Positions 7,422 through 15,936 of a stretch of 64,000 nt of DNA are shown here, piece after piece; positions within the stretch are counted from its first letter, which is position 1; every line of letters starts with the position of its first letter. The notes beneath the pieces are model-generated. The model was not told where the DNA came from and did not search any database. It saw only the letters and a list, made by a program, of their open reading frames with translations. The translations under genes were made by a program, and so were the position numbers. The stretch is from Bacteriovorax sp. BSW11_IV (GTDB lineage: Bacteria > Bdellovibrionota > Bacteriovoracia > Bacteriovoracales > Bacteriovoracaceae), in NCBI RefSeq assembly GCF_000447755.1, contig NZ_AUNE01000004.1, positions 1-64,000 of the forward strand, written 5' to 3'.

Positions 7422-8656
7422 TTTTTTAAACTCTCAATGAGATAGTCGGCGAGTTGATCTTTAGACAATTCACCTTGGAAGCTAATTCCATGCTCGTTGT
7501 AAAACGAATAAGTCGCACCATCTGTTGCGAAACCTTTTTGAGTTTGTCCTTTGAAGCCACCATGAACATGGGTGCCAATAAGAAGGTCTACTGGTTTTCT
7601 GCGCCATTTCTCTTGTAATATTTCTTCAGTAAGATTTGTTTCTGCTGCAAAGCCAATGATCTTCATTCCAGAATCTCGGTATTCACCGATAATTTCTTTA
7701 AGTACATCTGGGGCCTTGGAGTAGATAAGACCGTTATCAGTACTATTTTCTTTTTTGATTTTAGAATCTTGATAATCAAATTCAAAATCACAAAGTGCGG
7801 CCGATGATATATAGGCAACAGCGCCTTCTGTTTCTCTCATCGCGTGGGTAAGCATCTCTTTAGTTGTAGTCAGGCGAATAAGCTTATAGCGTGAATGGCA
7901 CTTCAAATACTCTAATTCTTTTGTGGCGTGAACTCCAGCAAGGACAATGACTTCGAAGCCATTCATAAGAGCTTTCTTTGCTAGGATGAAACCAGTTTTT
8001 CCTGAAGATGAGTTCGTGAGAAATCTTACGGGATCTAGAGGAGCGAGTGTTGCTCCTGTCGTGATGACAACTTTTTCATTTCTCTTTTGCTCAAGATTAA
8101 AGATATCAAAAGTTTCTACAATCTTTTCGACATCAGGTAGTTTTCCCGCTCCAACATCGCCACAGGCAAGCATTCCTTCTTCTGGTGGATAGATGAATGT
8201 ATTTTGTAACGATTGAAGTCTTTGAACTAAATCAATATTGGCCTGAGTAATGGGATGTTCATACATGAGAGTATTCATGGCCGGAAATAAAACAATAGGT
8301 TTAGTTTCAGGAAATGCTAAGAACACTGACGTAAGTAAATCATTTGCTCTTCCCATGGCCAGTGAAGAGAGTGTGTTTGCACTAAGTGGGCATACTAAAA
8401 ATCGGTCGGCCCATTTTGATAATTCAATGTGAAGTACAGTTCCCTTATCATCAGTATTTTTTGGATAATCAAAATCGCTATCGAAATTATAAACTTTCTC
8501 AACTCCAAGGTAGGAGAAAATATTTGGACGAACAAATTCATTTGCTCCTTTAGTAAGAACAACACGAACTTGATGGCCTTTTTTCACAAGAGCGCGCGCT
8601 AAATCGATAGACTTATAAGCACTAATTGATCCGCAAATACCAAGAAGAATCTTCAT
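7418..8656 (-). CDS. coaBC: Bifunctional phosphopantothenoylcysteine decarboxylase / phosphopantothenate-cysteine ligase
   Basis: CoaBC carries out two successive CoA-pathway steps: ligation of cysteine to 4'-phosphopantothenate, then FMN-dependent decarboxylation. The N-terminal CoaC flavoprotein half (1-180) shows GICGSISAYKS, HIELSKWADRFLVCPLSANTL and FPAMNTLMYEHP. The C-terminal CoaB half begins VVITTGATLAPLDPVRFLTN with the conserved NSSSGK. 412 residues matches the family. It is the first gene of the coaBC-panC-hflX unit; a plus-strand gene separates it from the coaX-panB group. Confidence 0.95.
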   Translation of the reverse strand: MKILLGICGSISAYKSIDLARALVKKGHQVRVVLTKGANEFVRPNIFSYLGVEKVYNFDSDFDYPKNTDDKGTVLHIELSKWADRFLVCPLSANTLSSLAMGRANDLLTSVFLAFPETKPIVLFPAMNTLMYEHPITQANIDLVQRLQSLQNTFIYPPEEGMLACGDVGAGKLPDVEKIVETFDIFNLEQKRNEKVVITTGATLAPLDPVRFLTNSSSGKTGFILAKKALMNGFEVIVLAGVHATKELEYLKCHSRYKLIRLTTTKEMLTHAMRETEGAVAYISSAALCDFEFDYQDSKIKKENSTDNGLIYSKAPDVLKEIIGEYRDSGMKIIGFAAETNLTEEILQEKWRRKPVDLLIGTHVHGGFKGQTQKGFATDGATYSFYNEHGISFQGELSKDQLADYLIESLKK

Positions 8657-8811
8657 AAACTAAATTCCAATAAACACCTGAAAATAGGGCATGAAGCACT
8701 ATAGGACAGCGTAAATAAGTTGGCAAAATAATGTCATTTTTACAAAAAGTCTTCTTTAAAATTTCAGCTAGTTATAAAATGGGGTTATGCGAAATTTTGA
8801 AGGAGTTGATC

Positions 8812-9036
8812 ATGAATCTTAAAAGATTCTCTATTGTGAGTGACCGAGACGTTCAGGCCCTAGAAGATACGAATGAAGTGATACTGCTAAATCTTGATCA
8901 TATCGTCTCAATGAAGCCCATCAATATTGTTGTCGATGGCGATGTTCGCGAAGGTTTTTGGATTAGAATGAGCAACGGGAAGAAGTACCGTGCACTTGAT
9001 ATCCCTAAAGAATTAAAAACGATGTTAAAAAGCTAA
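8812..9036 (+). CDS. Small cytoplasmic protein (74 aa), unknown
   Basis: The ATG at 8812 has a strong SD (AAGGAG) eight bases upstream and is preferred over a longer frame beginning at 8731. The product begins MNLKRFSIVSDRDVQALEDT, is predicted mostly beta and lacks Cys, signal peptide or membrane segments. I recognise no family. It sits on the opposite strand between coaBC and coaX and its 3' end overlaps the coaX end by 12 bp, so it splits the pantothenate cluster into two transcription units. Confidence 0.6.
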   Translation: MNLKRFSIVSDRDVQALEDTNEVILLNLDHIVSMKPINIVVDGDVREGFWIRMSNGKKYRALDIPKELKTMLKS

Positions 9037-9720
9037 GATATTTTTAGCTATGAGGTACAGAGATTTATGAATTAAATCTCTGTCCACGATTGCATTTTCT
9101 TCACCTGTGAGCAGAACTTTTACATGCTCTCCTTGGCCACCAGTGATTAAGAGATTATCTGGTTTAAGCTGATCAATTATATATTTGAGAGAAGATTTTA
9201 GTTGAAGTGTTACGGCCTTTAAAATGGCCTCTTCTGTATTTTTTGGAAGATTATCTAAGTCTAGGTCGTCGTTGGCATTTGGTGTTTTCAAATGTGGAAG
9301 TAAGCTTCCTTTTTGATATGAGTCCAGGGATGTTTTTAATCCTGGAAAGATGTAACCACCTTTGTGACCATCATCTGTAACAAGATCCACTGTAATAAAA
9401 GTTCCAGCATCAATTACAAGCGTATTGCCTTCGAACTTTTTAAAAGCGTAATAGCAAACTGCAAGGCGATCTTCTCCTAGTGTTTGAGAATAATCAACAG
9501 GCATATCAAGAAATTGCTTATCTTTAAAAAGTTGGCGAATAGAAATGGCGTTAAATCTTTCAATTCTTTCTTTGGCACCAACAGAAGAGCTTATATAGAA
9601 TGTATTGTCTTCAGATTCTTCAAAGGCCTCAAGAGGCATTACGTGAACCAATGAGTCTTCTTGAAAAAGACCGTAGTGTGGATTTGAATTTCCGTTATCA
9701 ATTGTAACTATTGTTCTCAT
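9025..9720 (-). CDS. coaX: Type III pantothenate kinase
   Basis: Phosphorylates pantothenate with ATP, the first committed CoA step. The ASKHA fold is recognisable by DNGNSN at the N-terminus (phosphate 1), GEDRLAVCYYAF (family GxDR motif) and DAGTFITVDLV followed by GGYIFPGL. At 231 residues it is slightly shorter than typical 250-residue CoaX. Its ATG overlaps the panB stop (9717-9720), so the two are coupled. No CoaA or CoaW homologue is seen in this window. Confidence 0.9.
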   Translation of the reverse strand: MRTIVTIDNGNSNPHYGLFQEDSLVHVMPLEAFEESEDNTFYISSSVGAKERIERFNAISIRQLFKDKQFLDMPVDYSQTLGEDRLAVCYYAFKKFEGNTLVIDAGTFITVDLVTDDGHKGGYIFPGLKTSLDSYQKGSLLPHLKTPNANDDLDLDNLPKNTEEAILKAVTLQLKSSLKYIIDQLKPDNLLITGGQGEHVKVLLTGEENAIVDRDLIHKSLYLIAKNILAF

Positions 9721-10526
9721 TGAAGGGGAAGTGGTGGCTGATTTTCAACAAAGGGCGCTTTGTTGCAGCTTAAATATTCATTGATATATTTTTTCTTCAA
9801 ATCATACATATGAGCAATTGGTGTACAAAATTTAGGTGGTCTGTCTGGGCCTAAGTGAAGTAGGTCATTGATCACAAGAACTTGTCCATCAGTTAATTCA
9901 CCTGATCCAATTCCAATTGTTGGAATTGTCAGCATATCAGTAATCTTCGTTGCAAGATCACTTGTTACACATTCTAGAACTATTGAAAAAGCTCCTGCAT
10001 CTTGAAGTGCGCGCGCCTCTGCAATAAGTTTTTTTGCAGATGCATCCGATTTCCCATGAGTGTAGTAACCACCTAATTCAAATACTGATTGCGGTGTTAA
10101 ACCGAGGTGGCCCATTACGGGAATGCCTGTTTGAGCAAGTCTACTAACGATCTCTAGCTGATGAGGAAAGGCCCCTTCAAGCTTAAGTGCATCAGCCTTT
10201 GTGTATTGGAATAACTCGATTGCATTTTTTAAACCAGACTCTAGTGTTGAATAAGTTCCAAAGGGAAGGTCAACAACAATGAATTTCTCTGGGGCACCTC
10301 TTCTTACGGCTGCACCAAAGACTTTCATTTCATCTAGTGTAACTTCTACAGTTGTATCGTATCCAAGAACAACATTTCCTAAGCTATCTCCAACAAGAAG
10401 CATATCAACTTCTGTTTCGCTGAGCATGCGCGCAGTTTGATAGTCATAGCAAGTAAGCATTTGCAATGGCATGCAGTCTTTTTTAATCTTATTCTTTTTA
10501 ATTTTTAGAGTAGTTAGTTTCTTCAT
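9717..10526 (-). CDS. panB: Ketopantoate hydroxymethyltransferase (PanB)
   Basis: Transfers a hydroxymethyl group from 5,10-methylene-THF to alpha-ketoisovalerate, giving ketopantoate. Signatures: MLTCYDYQTARMLSE, VGDSLGNVVLGYDTT with the metal-binding Asp, VVDLPFGTY, KLEGA and GHLGLTPQS, then PTIGIGSG. 269 residues is typical. It lies 2 bp after the reductoisomerase-like gene and overlaps coaX by 4 bp, which places all three in one transcript and points to ketopantoate as the substrate of the upstream reductase. Confidence 0.96.
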   Translation of the reverse strand: MKKLTTLKIKKNKIKKDCMPLQMLTCYDYQTARMLSETEVDMLLVGDSLGNVVLGYDTTVEVTLDEMKVFGAAVRRGAPEKFIVVDLPFGTYSTLESGLKNAIELFQYTKADALKLEGAFPHQLEIVSRLAQTGIPVMGHLGLTPQSVFELGGYYTHGKSDASAKKLIAEARALQDAGAFSIVLECVTSDLATKITDMLTIPTIGIGSGELTDGQVLVINDLLHLGPDRPPKFCTPIAHMYDLKKKYINEYLSCNKAPFVENQPPLPLQ

Positions 10527-10528
10527 TC

Positions 10529-11464
10529 TTAAGGTATGAGTTCATCTTTTAAGCGTTCGAAAACTTCTTGTAGTTCTTCGTTTTGCCAAAGATTTAGAAC
10601 TTCCTCTCTTAGTTGTTGTTGGTTCGCTTTTTCACATTCTTCATAGAACACACCGGTATCTATGTCATGGAAAAGAGAATCTAATTTGGCCTGGTATTCT
10701 TTGTCAAAAAGAACTTTACTGGCCTTGGTTGAGCCAAATAACGCGTTGGGGCTAATTAATTTAAAAAACTCAACCGGTCCAAGTGATATTAGTGCGTTAG
10801 CAATGAGTTTTACTTCGAGCCAGCACTCCATAAACGCCATTTCCTGCGAGACACCATTTTTGCGTAATGTTTTGTAAGAATGTAAGGCCCCATAAGGAAG
10901 CATTGAACATAGGATTGTTTGTTCAGAAAAGAGATCGGCCTTAGTTTCTTCCGCAAATGTTGATTCATAAGGCCCGGCCGTAATTCCAATGGCCTTAGCG
11001 ATATGAAGAACAAGATTTAGTGAAGAGTCTTTATCTTTACAACCTTCAAGTGAATAAGCGCCACCTAGTTTGCCTTTTGTTTCATATTGAAATCGAACCT
11101 CGCTAGCGATGGCCTTGGGAGCGAGCATCGCCATATTAAATTGCGGATATTGATCTTTGAAGTTTCTGATATAGCTCCATCCGTGAGCAAAAATAAAATG
11201 CGTTCCATTAGAGAAAAACGCGATATTTTTTTCAATGATATTTTTTTGTTCATGATCTGGAGTGAGAACGATAATAGTTGGAATGTCTCTTAGCCATTCA
11301 CCAATAGGGAGAGCTTTAAGATTTAACTGATCTGCAATTGCAAAAGAAGAACTTCCTTCTCTTAGGGCAATTGTGACATTTAGACCAGAATCTCTTAGAT
11401 TTAATGCCCAAGCCTTTGCTTGAGAGCCAAGACCTATAATGGCAATTTTAGATGCATTTTCCAT
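10529..11464 (-). CDS. Ketol-acid reductoisomerase-like protein, probable ketopantoate reductase
   Basis: Clear homologue of class I KARI (IlvC). It has a Rossmann GLGSQAKAWALNLRDSG (11-27), FAHGW with H94, APK with K117, and the four metal-binding acids D177, E181 (ETKADLFSEQ), E213 and E217 (MECWLEVKLI). Divergent points are APKAIA in place of the usual APKGPG and TPDHE in place of LPDE. IlvC is known to reduce ketopantoate as a side reaction, and here the gene is 2 bp upstream of panB with no ilvBN or ilvD visible. I infer it supplies pantoate in place of PanE; an ordinary IlvC role is the alternative. Confidence 0.75.
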   Translation of the reverse strand: MENASKIAIIGLGSQAKAWALNLRDSGLNVTIALREGSSSFAIADQLNLKALPIGEWLRDIPTIIVLTPDHEQKNIIEKNIAFFSNGTHFIFAHGWSYIRNFKDQYPQFNMAMLAPKAIASEVRFQYETKGKLGGAYSLEGCKDKDSSLNLVLHIAKAIGITAGPYESTFAEETKADLFSEQTILCSMLPYGALHSYKTLRKNGVSQEMAFMECWLEVKLIANALISLGPVEFFKLISPNALFGSTKASKVLFDKEYQAKLDSLFHDIDTGVFYEECEKANQQQLREEVLNLWQNEELQEVFERLKDELIP

Positions 11465-11547
11465 AATTTTACCTATAAAAAGCGTCTGTTGTGTACTTCA
11501 TTTGGGGTTGCCGTTATTATTAAAGAGAGAACTACCATTGAGGGAAT

Positions 11548-12354
11548 ATGAATAGCAAAGGAAAAGTTTTTTTTCGTGATTCTTGGCAAGATGTCGATCA
11601 AGCATTTGGACCATTGGCCAATAGGGGATTTCTTTTTGGTGAATCACTTTTTACAACGACGAGAATTAGTCAAAATAAAATCTTTTTCCTTACTGATCAT
11701 CTCCAGCGTTTAAAAAATGGAGTCCTATTTCTCTATGGCGAAGAAGTTAATGTTAATTCATTACAAGATTTTGTGACCAAGGCCATTGCTCAAGTTATTA
11801 GCGATGATTCTTATTATTTACGCATTAGTTATTTACGAAAACTCAGTGGAGAAGGTGAGTTCTTCTTATTTCTTGTTCCATTTGTAAGTGATCCGAGAAG
11901 ACTGAGAGCTAGTAAAGCGATCTCTAGAAAAGGTGTGAGCTTAGTTCCAGAATATTTAAAGGCGGGAAATTATCTCGAGACAAATATTGAACTACAGTCG
12001 GCCGCCAAGAATAATTTTGATGAAGTTATATTTTATAGTACTGATGATATTTTATTAGAAGCGAGCACGAGTAATATTTTTCTAATTCAAGAAAATCAAA
12101 TACTCACTCCAAAAATTCAAAGTGGTATTTTGGAAGGGATTGCCAGAAAGCATCTAATAGAGTTCTTGAAGTCTCAAAACTATGTCGTCATTGAGAGATT
12201 ACTTACAGAAGATGATTTACTTGCAAGTGATGAAGTATGGCTTTCAAATTCATTGCGCTTTTTAAGATGTTTAGAAAGTTATGAAAGCAGAGAGTTTAAG
12301 GATGATCTGTATAACACTGTTCTTCCACAATTTTTAAAGTTTATTGGCCAGTAA
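11548..12354 (+). CDS. Class IV PLP-dependent aminotransferase/lyase
   Basis: Fold-type IV PLP enzyme (IlvE/Dat/PabC family), 268 residues. N-terminal NRGFLFGESLFTTTRI is the family's first motif. The probable Schiff-base Lys is in YLKAGNYLETNIELQ, and LLEASTSNIFLI holds the Glu and phosphate-binding Thr/Ser/Asn. The frame ends in a terminator hairpin. It could be a branched-chain aminotransferase (making ketoisovalerate for the adjacent pantothenate genes), D-amino acid transaminase or 4-amino-4-deoxychorismate lyase; sequence alone does not decide. It diverges from the KARI-like gene with an 83-bp gap. Confidence 0.8.
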   Translation: MNSKGKVFFRDSWQDVDQAFGPLANRGFLFGESLFTTTRISQNKIFFLTDHLQRLKNGVLFLYGEEVNVNSLQDFVTKAIAQVISDDSYYLRISYLRKLSGEGEFFLFLVPFVSDPRRLRASKAISRKGVSLVPEYLKAGNYLETNIELQSAAKNNFDEVIFYSTDDILLEASTSNIFLIQENQILTPKIQSGILEGIARKHLIEFLKSQNYVVIERLLTEDDLLASDEVWLSNSLRFLRCLESYESREFKDDLYNTVLPQFLKFIGQ

Positions 12355-12379
12355 GTCACAGTTTATTGGCATTTTTTTT
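12347..12379 (+). terminator. Intrinsic terminator of the aminotransferase gene
   Basis: GCCAGTAA (12347-12354, including the stop codon) pairs with TTATTGGC (12363-12370) through 8 bp with one G-U, and eight T follow directly. Confidence 0.7.
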
Positions 12380-12465
12380 ATAAAACAAAACTTTTTCTAT
12401 TGATTACACTTAAAAGTTAAGCTCTTAATTTTGCTAATATTTTTCCTAAATATACCGATTTGTAT

Positions 12466-12482
12466 CTTAAGGTTGCCTTAAG
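12466..12482. repeat. Inverted repeat upstream of the pseudo-receiver gene
   Basis: CTTAAGG and CCTTAAG flank a TTG centre. Just downstream TCTAGA and TCTAGGA form a second imperfect dyad. There is no T-run, so a protein-binding site is likelier than a terminator. No regulator can be assigned. Confidence 0.3.
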
Positions 12483-12529
12483 GGTCTAGAATATATCTAG
12501 GAACAAAAATGCAGTGATGGAGTTATGAG

Positions 12530-12880
12530 ATGTTAATCATAGGAGAGGATCAGGAAGTCGTAAACAAAGTGAGATTCTCATTGGCCAAATTAAACTTTAG
12601 TGCCATTCTTCTTGATTCCAAAGAAAAAGATATTTCAGAGCGAACAACGATGATAAAAATGTCTTCGTTTATTTTATTTATAGAAGATGAAGAGAATCAA
12701 AAAAATCCAAATGCAATTCGCGATTTGAAGATTCTTAATCCAACGGCGAGAATTTTTTTAATACAAAAGACAATTACATCAAAATTAGAAGATATTGTTG
12801 CACGCGGTGCAGATTATTTTTTTCCTACTAGTGAAAATGGGCTCGGCGAGATGGCCCAGATTATTAAAACACTTAGATGA
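12530..12880 (+). CDS. Degenerate receiver-like protein (116 aa)
   Basis: The pattern of alternating beta strands and helices (MLIIGEDQEV at the first strand, SSFILFIEDEEN at the third, ARIFLIQK at the fourth, GADYFFPTSENGL at the fifth) matches a CheY-like receiver. The third strand lacks a plain phospho-acceptor Asp followed by a loop, and the conserved Lys after the fourth strand is not obvious. It is probably a phosphorylation-independent pseudo-receiver. The upstream inverted repeats suggest regulated expression. Alternatively it is an unrelated alpha/beta protein. Confidence 0.5.
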   Translation: MLIIGEDQEVVNKVRFSLAKLNFSAILLDSKEKDISERTTMIKMSSFILFIEDEENQKNPNAIRDLKILNPTARIFLIQKTITSKLEDIVARGADYFFPTSENGLGEMAQIIKTLR

Positions 12881-12929
12881 TTTGCTAAAAATTGTGTTCA
12901 AATTGCGCAACAAATACTAAGCTTTCATC

Positions 12930-13166
12930 ATGAATAAAGCCTTTAAAGTTAAATGTCCAATCTGTGATACTCAGTTCTCATATTATTCGAGTGAGTACAG
13001 ACCTTTTTGTTCTGAAAAGTGCAAGATGATAGATCTTGGTCATTGGCTTAATCAGACTTACACCATTCCTGTTGCTCCTGCGACAAATCAAGTTGTTGAT
13101 GAATTCGAAGAAATGGATGAAGAAGGACAATTTTTCAGAGATCAAGATGACAATGAAAATAAATAA
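12930..13166 (+). CDS. yacG: YacG-type zinc-binding protein (DNA gyrase inhibitor family)
   Basis: Small zinc-ribbon with CPICDTQF near residue 10 and FCSEKCKMIDLGHWL about fifteen residues later, the exact YacG arrangement of four Cys followed by DLGxW. In E. coli YacG binds GyrB and inhibits gyrase. 78 residues, with an acidic tail typical of the family. No clear SD is seen. The phosphatase gene begins inside its 3' end in another frame. Confidence 0.85.
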   Translation: MNKAFKVKCPICDTQFSYYSSEYRPFCSEKCKMIDLGHWLNQTYTIPVAPATNQVVDEFEEMDEEGQFFRDQDDNENK

Positions 13167-14010
13167 TAAAGAATTGAAGAAGGCCGCACAATACGCTGCT
13201 AATGTTGCTGAACAAACTGGAAAAAGATTGTTGAGCTATCAAAAAAAACTACATCTTCTTACTGTTTCATCAAAAGAAGCGCAGGGCGTTTTTTCCGAGG
13301 CCGATGTTGAAGCAGAAATCTATATCTATAAAAAATTAAAATCTGCTTATCCCGATATTCCTATATTAGGTGAGGAAGCTGCCTTTGAAGAATTCAAAGG
13401 TGAAAAGCATAGTTATATTAATTATTCTAAAAAAGAATGGGCCTGGATTGTTGATCCCCTTGATGGGACAAATAATTTTTTAAATGGAATGGATTACTTC
13501 GCTGTTTGTATTTCATTATGCCATTTTGGTAAACCTGTCGTTGGTGTTGTTCATAGGCCAAATCCTTTTCAAACATTTTTGGCCTATGAAGGTGCTGGTT
13601 GCTGGACGATCGCACGCAATAAAAAATCTCAAAAAATTCATCAGGAAAAGTTGTCTAAAAAACTCAAGGAATCAATGCTCGTAACTGGTTTTATCACAGA
13701 GAAGGGGAAGCCACTACCAGCTGAATTTGAGTGTTTCAAAAGAATGATGGGAAACTCTCGCGGTATTCGCCGCATGGGAAGTGCTGCTCTTGATCTTTGT
13801 TATGTTGCCCAAGGTATCTTCGACGGCTTTTGGGAGAGGGGTCTTGCTCCTTGGGATATGGCCGCTGCTTCAATTATTTGTACAGAAGCAGGTGTTAGAG
13901 TAACCGACTATAAAGGACGGAAATTCTCTGCATTTGGTGAAACGATTCTCGCCGCAAGAAAACCAATCTATGGTCAAATGAAGTCTATAATCAACGCAGA
14001 AATAAAATAG
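13147..14010 (+). CDS. Inositol monophosphatase family protein (SuhB/CysQ-like)
   Basis: Mg-dependent phosphatase of the IMPase superfamily. Metal ligands are visible as GEEAAF (E76-E77), DPLDGTNNF (D103, D106) and the late PWDMAAASIICTEAG. Substrates in this family include inositol-1-phosphate, fructose-1,6-bisphosphate and PAP; the sequence does not settle which. Start chosen at ATG 13147 (a second ATG follows at 13153), because a longer frame from 13036 would run through the YacG gene with unrelated residues. It overlaps YacG by 20 bp. Confidence 0.88.
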   Translation: MTMKINNKELKKAAQYAANVAEQTGKRLLSYQKKLHLLTVSSKEAQGVFSEADVEAEIYIYKKLKSAYPDIPILGEEAAFEEFKGEKHSYINYSKKEWAWIVDPLDGTNNFLNGMDYFAVCISLCHFGKPVVGVVHRPNPFQTFLAYEGAGCWTIARNKKSQKIHQEKLSKKLKESMLVTGFITEKGKPLPAEFECFKRMMGNSRGIRRMGSAALDLCYVAQGIFDGFWERGLAPWDMAAASIICTEAGVRVTDYKGRKFSAFGETILAARKPIYGQMKSIINAEIK

Positions 14011-14027
14011 TTGAGTAAGATGCTTTA

Positions 14028-14057
14028 TTGACAAAAATTTTGCCCTATCCCTATAAT
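14028..14057 (+). promoter_or_regulatory. Sigma-70-type promoter for the coiled-coil membrane protein
   Basis: TTGACA (14028-14033) and TATAAT (14052-14057) are both perfect consensus, with an 18-bp spacer. A transcript would start near 14064 and give a leader of about 45 nt. Confidence 0.75.
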
Positions 14058-14108
14058 TTTACGTTATTATAATAGAAGTGTTTATTGTTATTTCCAAGGA
14101 CGGATTCA

Positions 14109-15161
14109 GTGGCAGAAATTTTAAAACGATTTGTAAGAGATATGATGGAAATTCAGGATGAGGCCTTGATCATTTCTCTATCAATACTCATTCTCGTTGC
14201 CGTAGTATTGATCATCTATTGGTTTTATAACAGAAGAAAGTTTCAAGAGTTACGTCATGAAATTCCAGCTCACGTTGTAAAAAATTATTTAGATTCAATT
14301 ATTCAAAATTCTAATTCATTAAAGTCATCTCTTTTTAGAGGCGGTGGTTTAGACATTTCTGAAGGGATACCTTCTGTTGTTCCATTAAGTGATCTACCAA
14401 GTTCATCTATTCATGTTGGTGGTGCAAGTACTGAAGAGCTTAATCAAAAGAATGCAAGAATCGCTCGTTTAACAGATGATCTTACTGCAAAAGATAGAAT
14501 GATTTTAGATCTAGAAAGAAGATTAGGTGATCTCGCAAGTGCTGGTGGAAGTGGTGAAGAAGTTAAAATCATGCAAGATGAAATTTCTAAGCTTCGTTCA
14601 ATGCTTGATCAAAAAGAAAACGAACTAGAAGATGCTAGGAGCAATGCAAGTTCAAGTGGTGATTCGAGTGAATTTACGAGTCAAATCGCTGATCTTTCAA
14701 ATGAAAGAGATCGTTTAAAAGAACAATTGCAAGAGTATTCAATAATTGAAGATGATCTAGCGAATGTTAAAAAGCTTCAGCAAGAAAACGAACAACTTAA
14801 GAAAGCTCTTGATGAATTAAAGGCCGGTGGTAGCGCTCCTGCTGTCGCAGTTGCAGAACCTGTTTCAGAGCCAGAAGTTGAAGCTGAACCTGAGCCCGAA
14901 ATGGAAGCCGCACCAGAGTCCGTTGCTGATGAAGCGATTCCAGATGAAGTTGCAGATAGTGACATTGATTTAGAAGCGGAAATGGCAAAGGCCATTAGTG
15001 ATTCTCAAGCTGCTCCAGCTGCTGAACCGGAAGAAAGTTTCGAAGAAGAAGCTGTTAGTGCAAGTAGCAATGATGAAGAGCCAGAAGTTCCATCTATGGA
15101 AGATGGAGATAAAAAGTCTGCAGAAGAATTGCTTTCAGAATTTGAAAAAATGCTAGGATAG
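14109..15161 (+). CDS. Membrane-anchored coiled-coil protein with acidic Ala/Glu/Pro tail
   Basis: The GTG at 14109 is chosen because AAGGA (14096-14100) lies eight bases before it; an in-frame ATG at 14085 lies before this SD. An N-terminal transmembrane helix (ALIISLSILILVAVVLIIYWFY, about residues 19-40) is followed by a cytoplasmic region, a long coiled coil (about 115-240) and a disordered tail rich in Ala, Glu and Pro. This layout suits a scaffold or cell-pole organiser. I do not recognise a family. It begins a likely unit with the HEAT protein and response regulator. Confidence 0.7.
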   Translation: MAEILKRFVRDMMEIQDEALIISLSILILVAVVLIIYWFYNRRKFQELRHEIPAHVVKNYLDSIIQNSNSLKSSLFRGGGLDISEGIPSVVPLSDLPSSSIHVGGASTEELNQKNARIARLTDDLTAKDRMILDLERRLGDLASAGGSGEEVKIMQDEISKLRSMLDQKENELEDARSNASSSGDSSEFTSQIADLSNERDRLKEQLQEYSIIEDDLANVKKLQQENEQLKKALDELKAGGSAPAVAVAEPVSEPEVEAEPEPEMEAAPESVADEAIPDEVADSDIDLEAEMAKAISDSQAAPAAEPEESFEEEAVSASSNDEEPEVPSMEDGDKKSAEELLSEFEKMLG

Positions 15162-15178
15162 CATTTATTGGAGTTTTC

Positions 15179-15934
15179 ATGATGAAAAGGTTTGTTGCTG
15201 CAACACTTGTTTGCATCAGTATTAATTCATTCGCGAGTATTCAGAAACCAACGTCAGAAGATGTGTTGTTAAAGAAGTTTTCGCAGACTTATAAAACAAA
15301 CCAAGATTATGATAATCTGAAAAAAGAAACATTAGCTCTTAAATCAAAAGCTGTTCCATCTTTGATAAAAGTTATGAAAGATGGAAATTACCCTGATAAA
15401 AATAGATGGATGGCGACTTTTCTCCTCGGTAAAATCATGGGGGATAAGTCTGCTCCATTCATTTCAAAGTTCACAAAGCACCCAAGTTGGGTAATGAGAA
15501 TGGCGAGTTTAAAAACTCTACTGGCCCTAAAACAAAAACAATATGTGTCTTCTTACCAAGAACTTCTTAAAGATAACTCGATGCTGGTAAGATCTCAGGC
15601 ATTAAGTAATATTCGTGAGCTAAAAATATCTGAAGCAGCTCCTCATGTTTGGGCGATGCTTTATGATAAGCGTAATTATCACTCAAATAGTAAAGATCAA
15701 AAACATAAGAGAATGGATATTATTAAAAACGTTGTTAAGACAGTGGGAGAGTTGCAATTTAAAAAAGCAACGAATCCTCTTCTGACTATGATTCAAAAAG
15801 ACAGATATAATGACATCTTTGAAGAATTAAATTATGCGCTTTCTCAGATTACAGGTGTGAAGCCAACTAAAAATGATAAAGAAGCAGTTCGTTTATTTTG
15901 GAAAAGCAAAGAAGTATCTTTTAAGACAATTTAA
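15179..15934 (+). CDS. Exported HEAT-repeat protein
   Basis: A signal peptide (MMKRFVAATLVCISINSFAS) precedes about 230 residues of helical repeats with HEAT/PBS-lyase character: AVPSLIKVMKDGNYPDKNRWMATF, then SWVMRMASLKTLLAL and LVRSQALSNIRELK. Such solenoids usually serve as protein-binding platforms, here in the periplasm. It is 17 bp after the coiled-coil gene and 2 bp before a response regulator gene, so the three are probably co-transcribed. The binding partner is unknown. Confidence 0.75.
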   Translation: MMKRFVAATLVCISINSFASIQKPTSEDVLLKKFSQTYKTNQDYDNLKKETLALKSKAVPSLIKVMKDGNYPDKNRWMATFLLGKIMGDKSAPFISKFTKHPSWVMRMASLKTLLALKQKQYVSSYQELLKDNSMLVRSQALSNIRELKISEAAPHVWAMLYDKRNYHSNSKDQKHKRMDIIKNVVKTVGELQFKKATNPLLTMIQKDRYNDIFEELNYALSQITGVKPTKNDKEAVRLFWKSKEVSFKTI

Positions 15935-15936
15935 TT

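Noticed and set aside
13036-13146. Upstream extension of the IMPase gene to 13036
   Set aside because: The added residues are the out-of-frame shadow of YacG and do not resemble the IMPase N-terminus.
14777-14995. Minus-strand frames opposite the coiled-coil protein tail
   Set aside because: They arise from the low-complexity Ala/Glu/Pro coding sequence and have no SD or domain.
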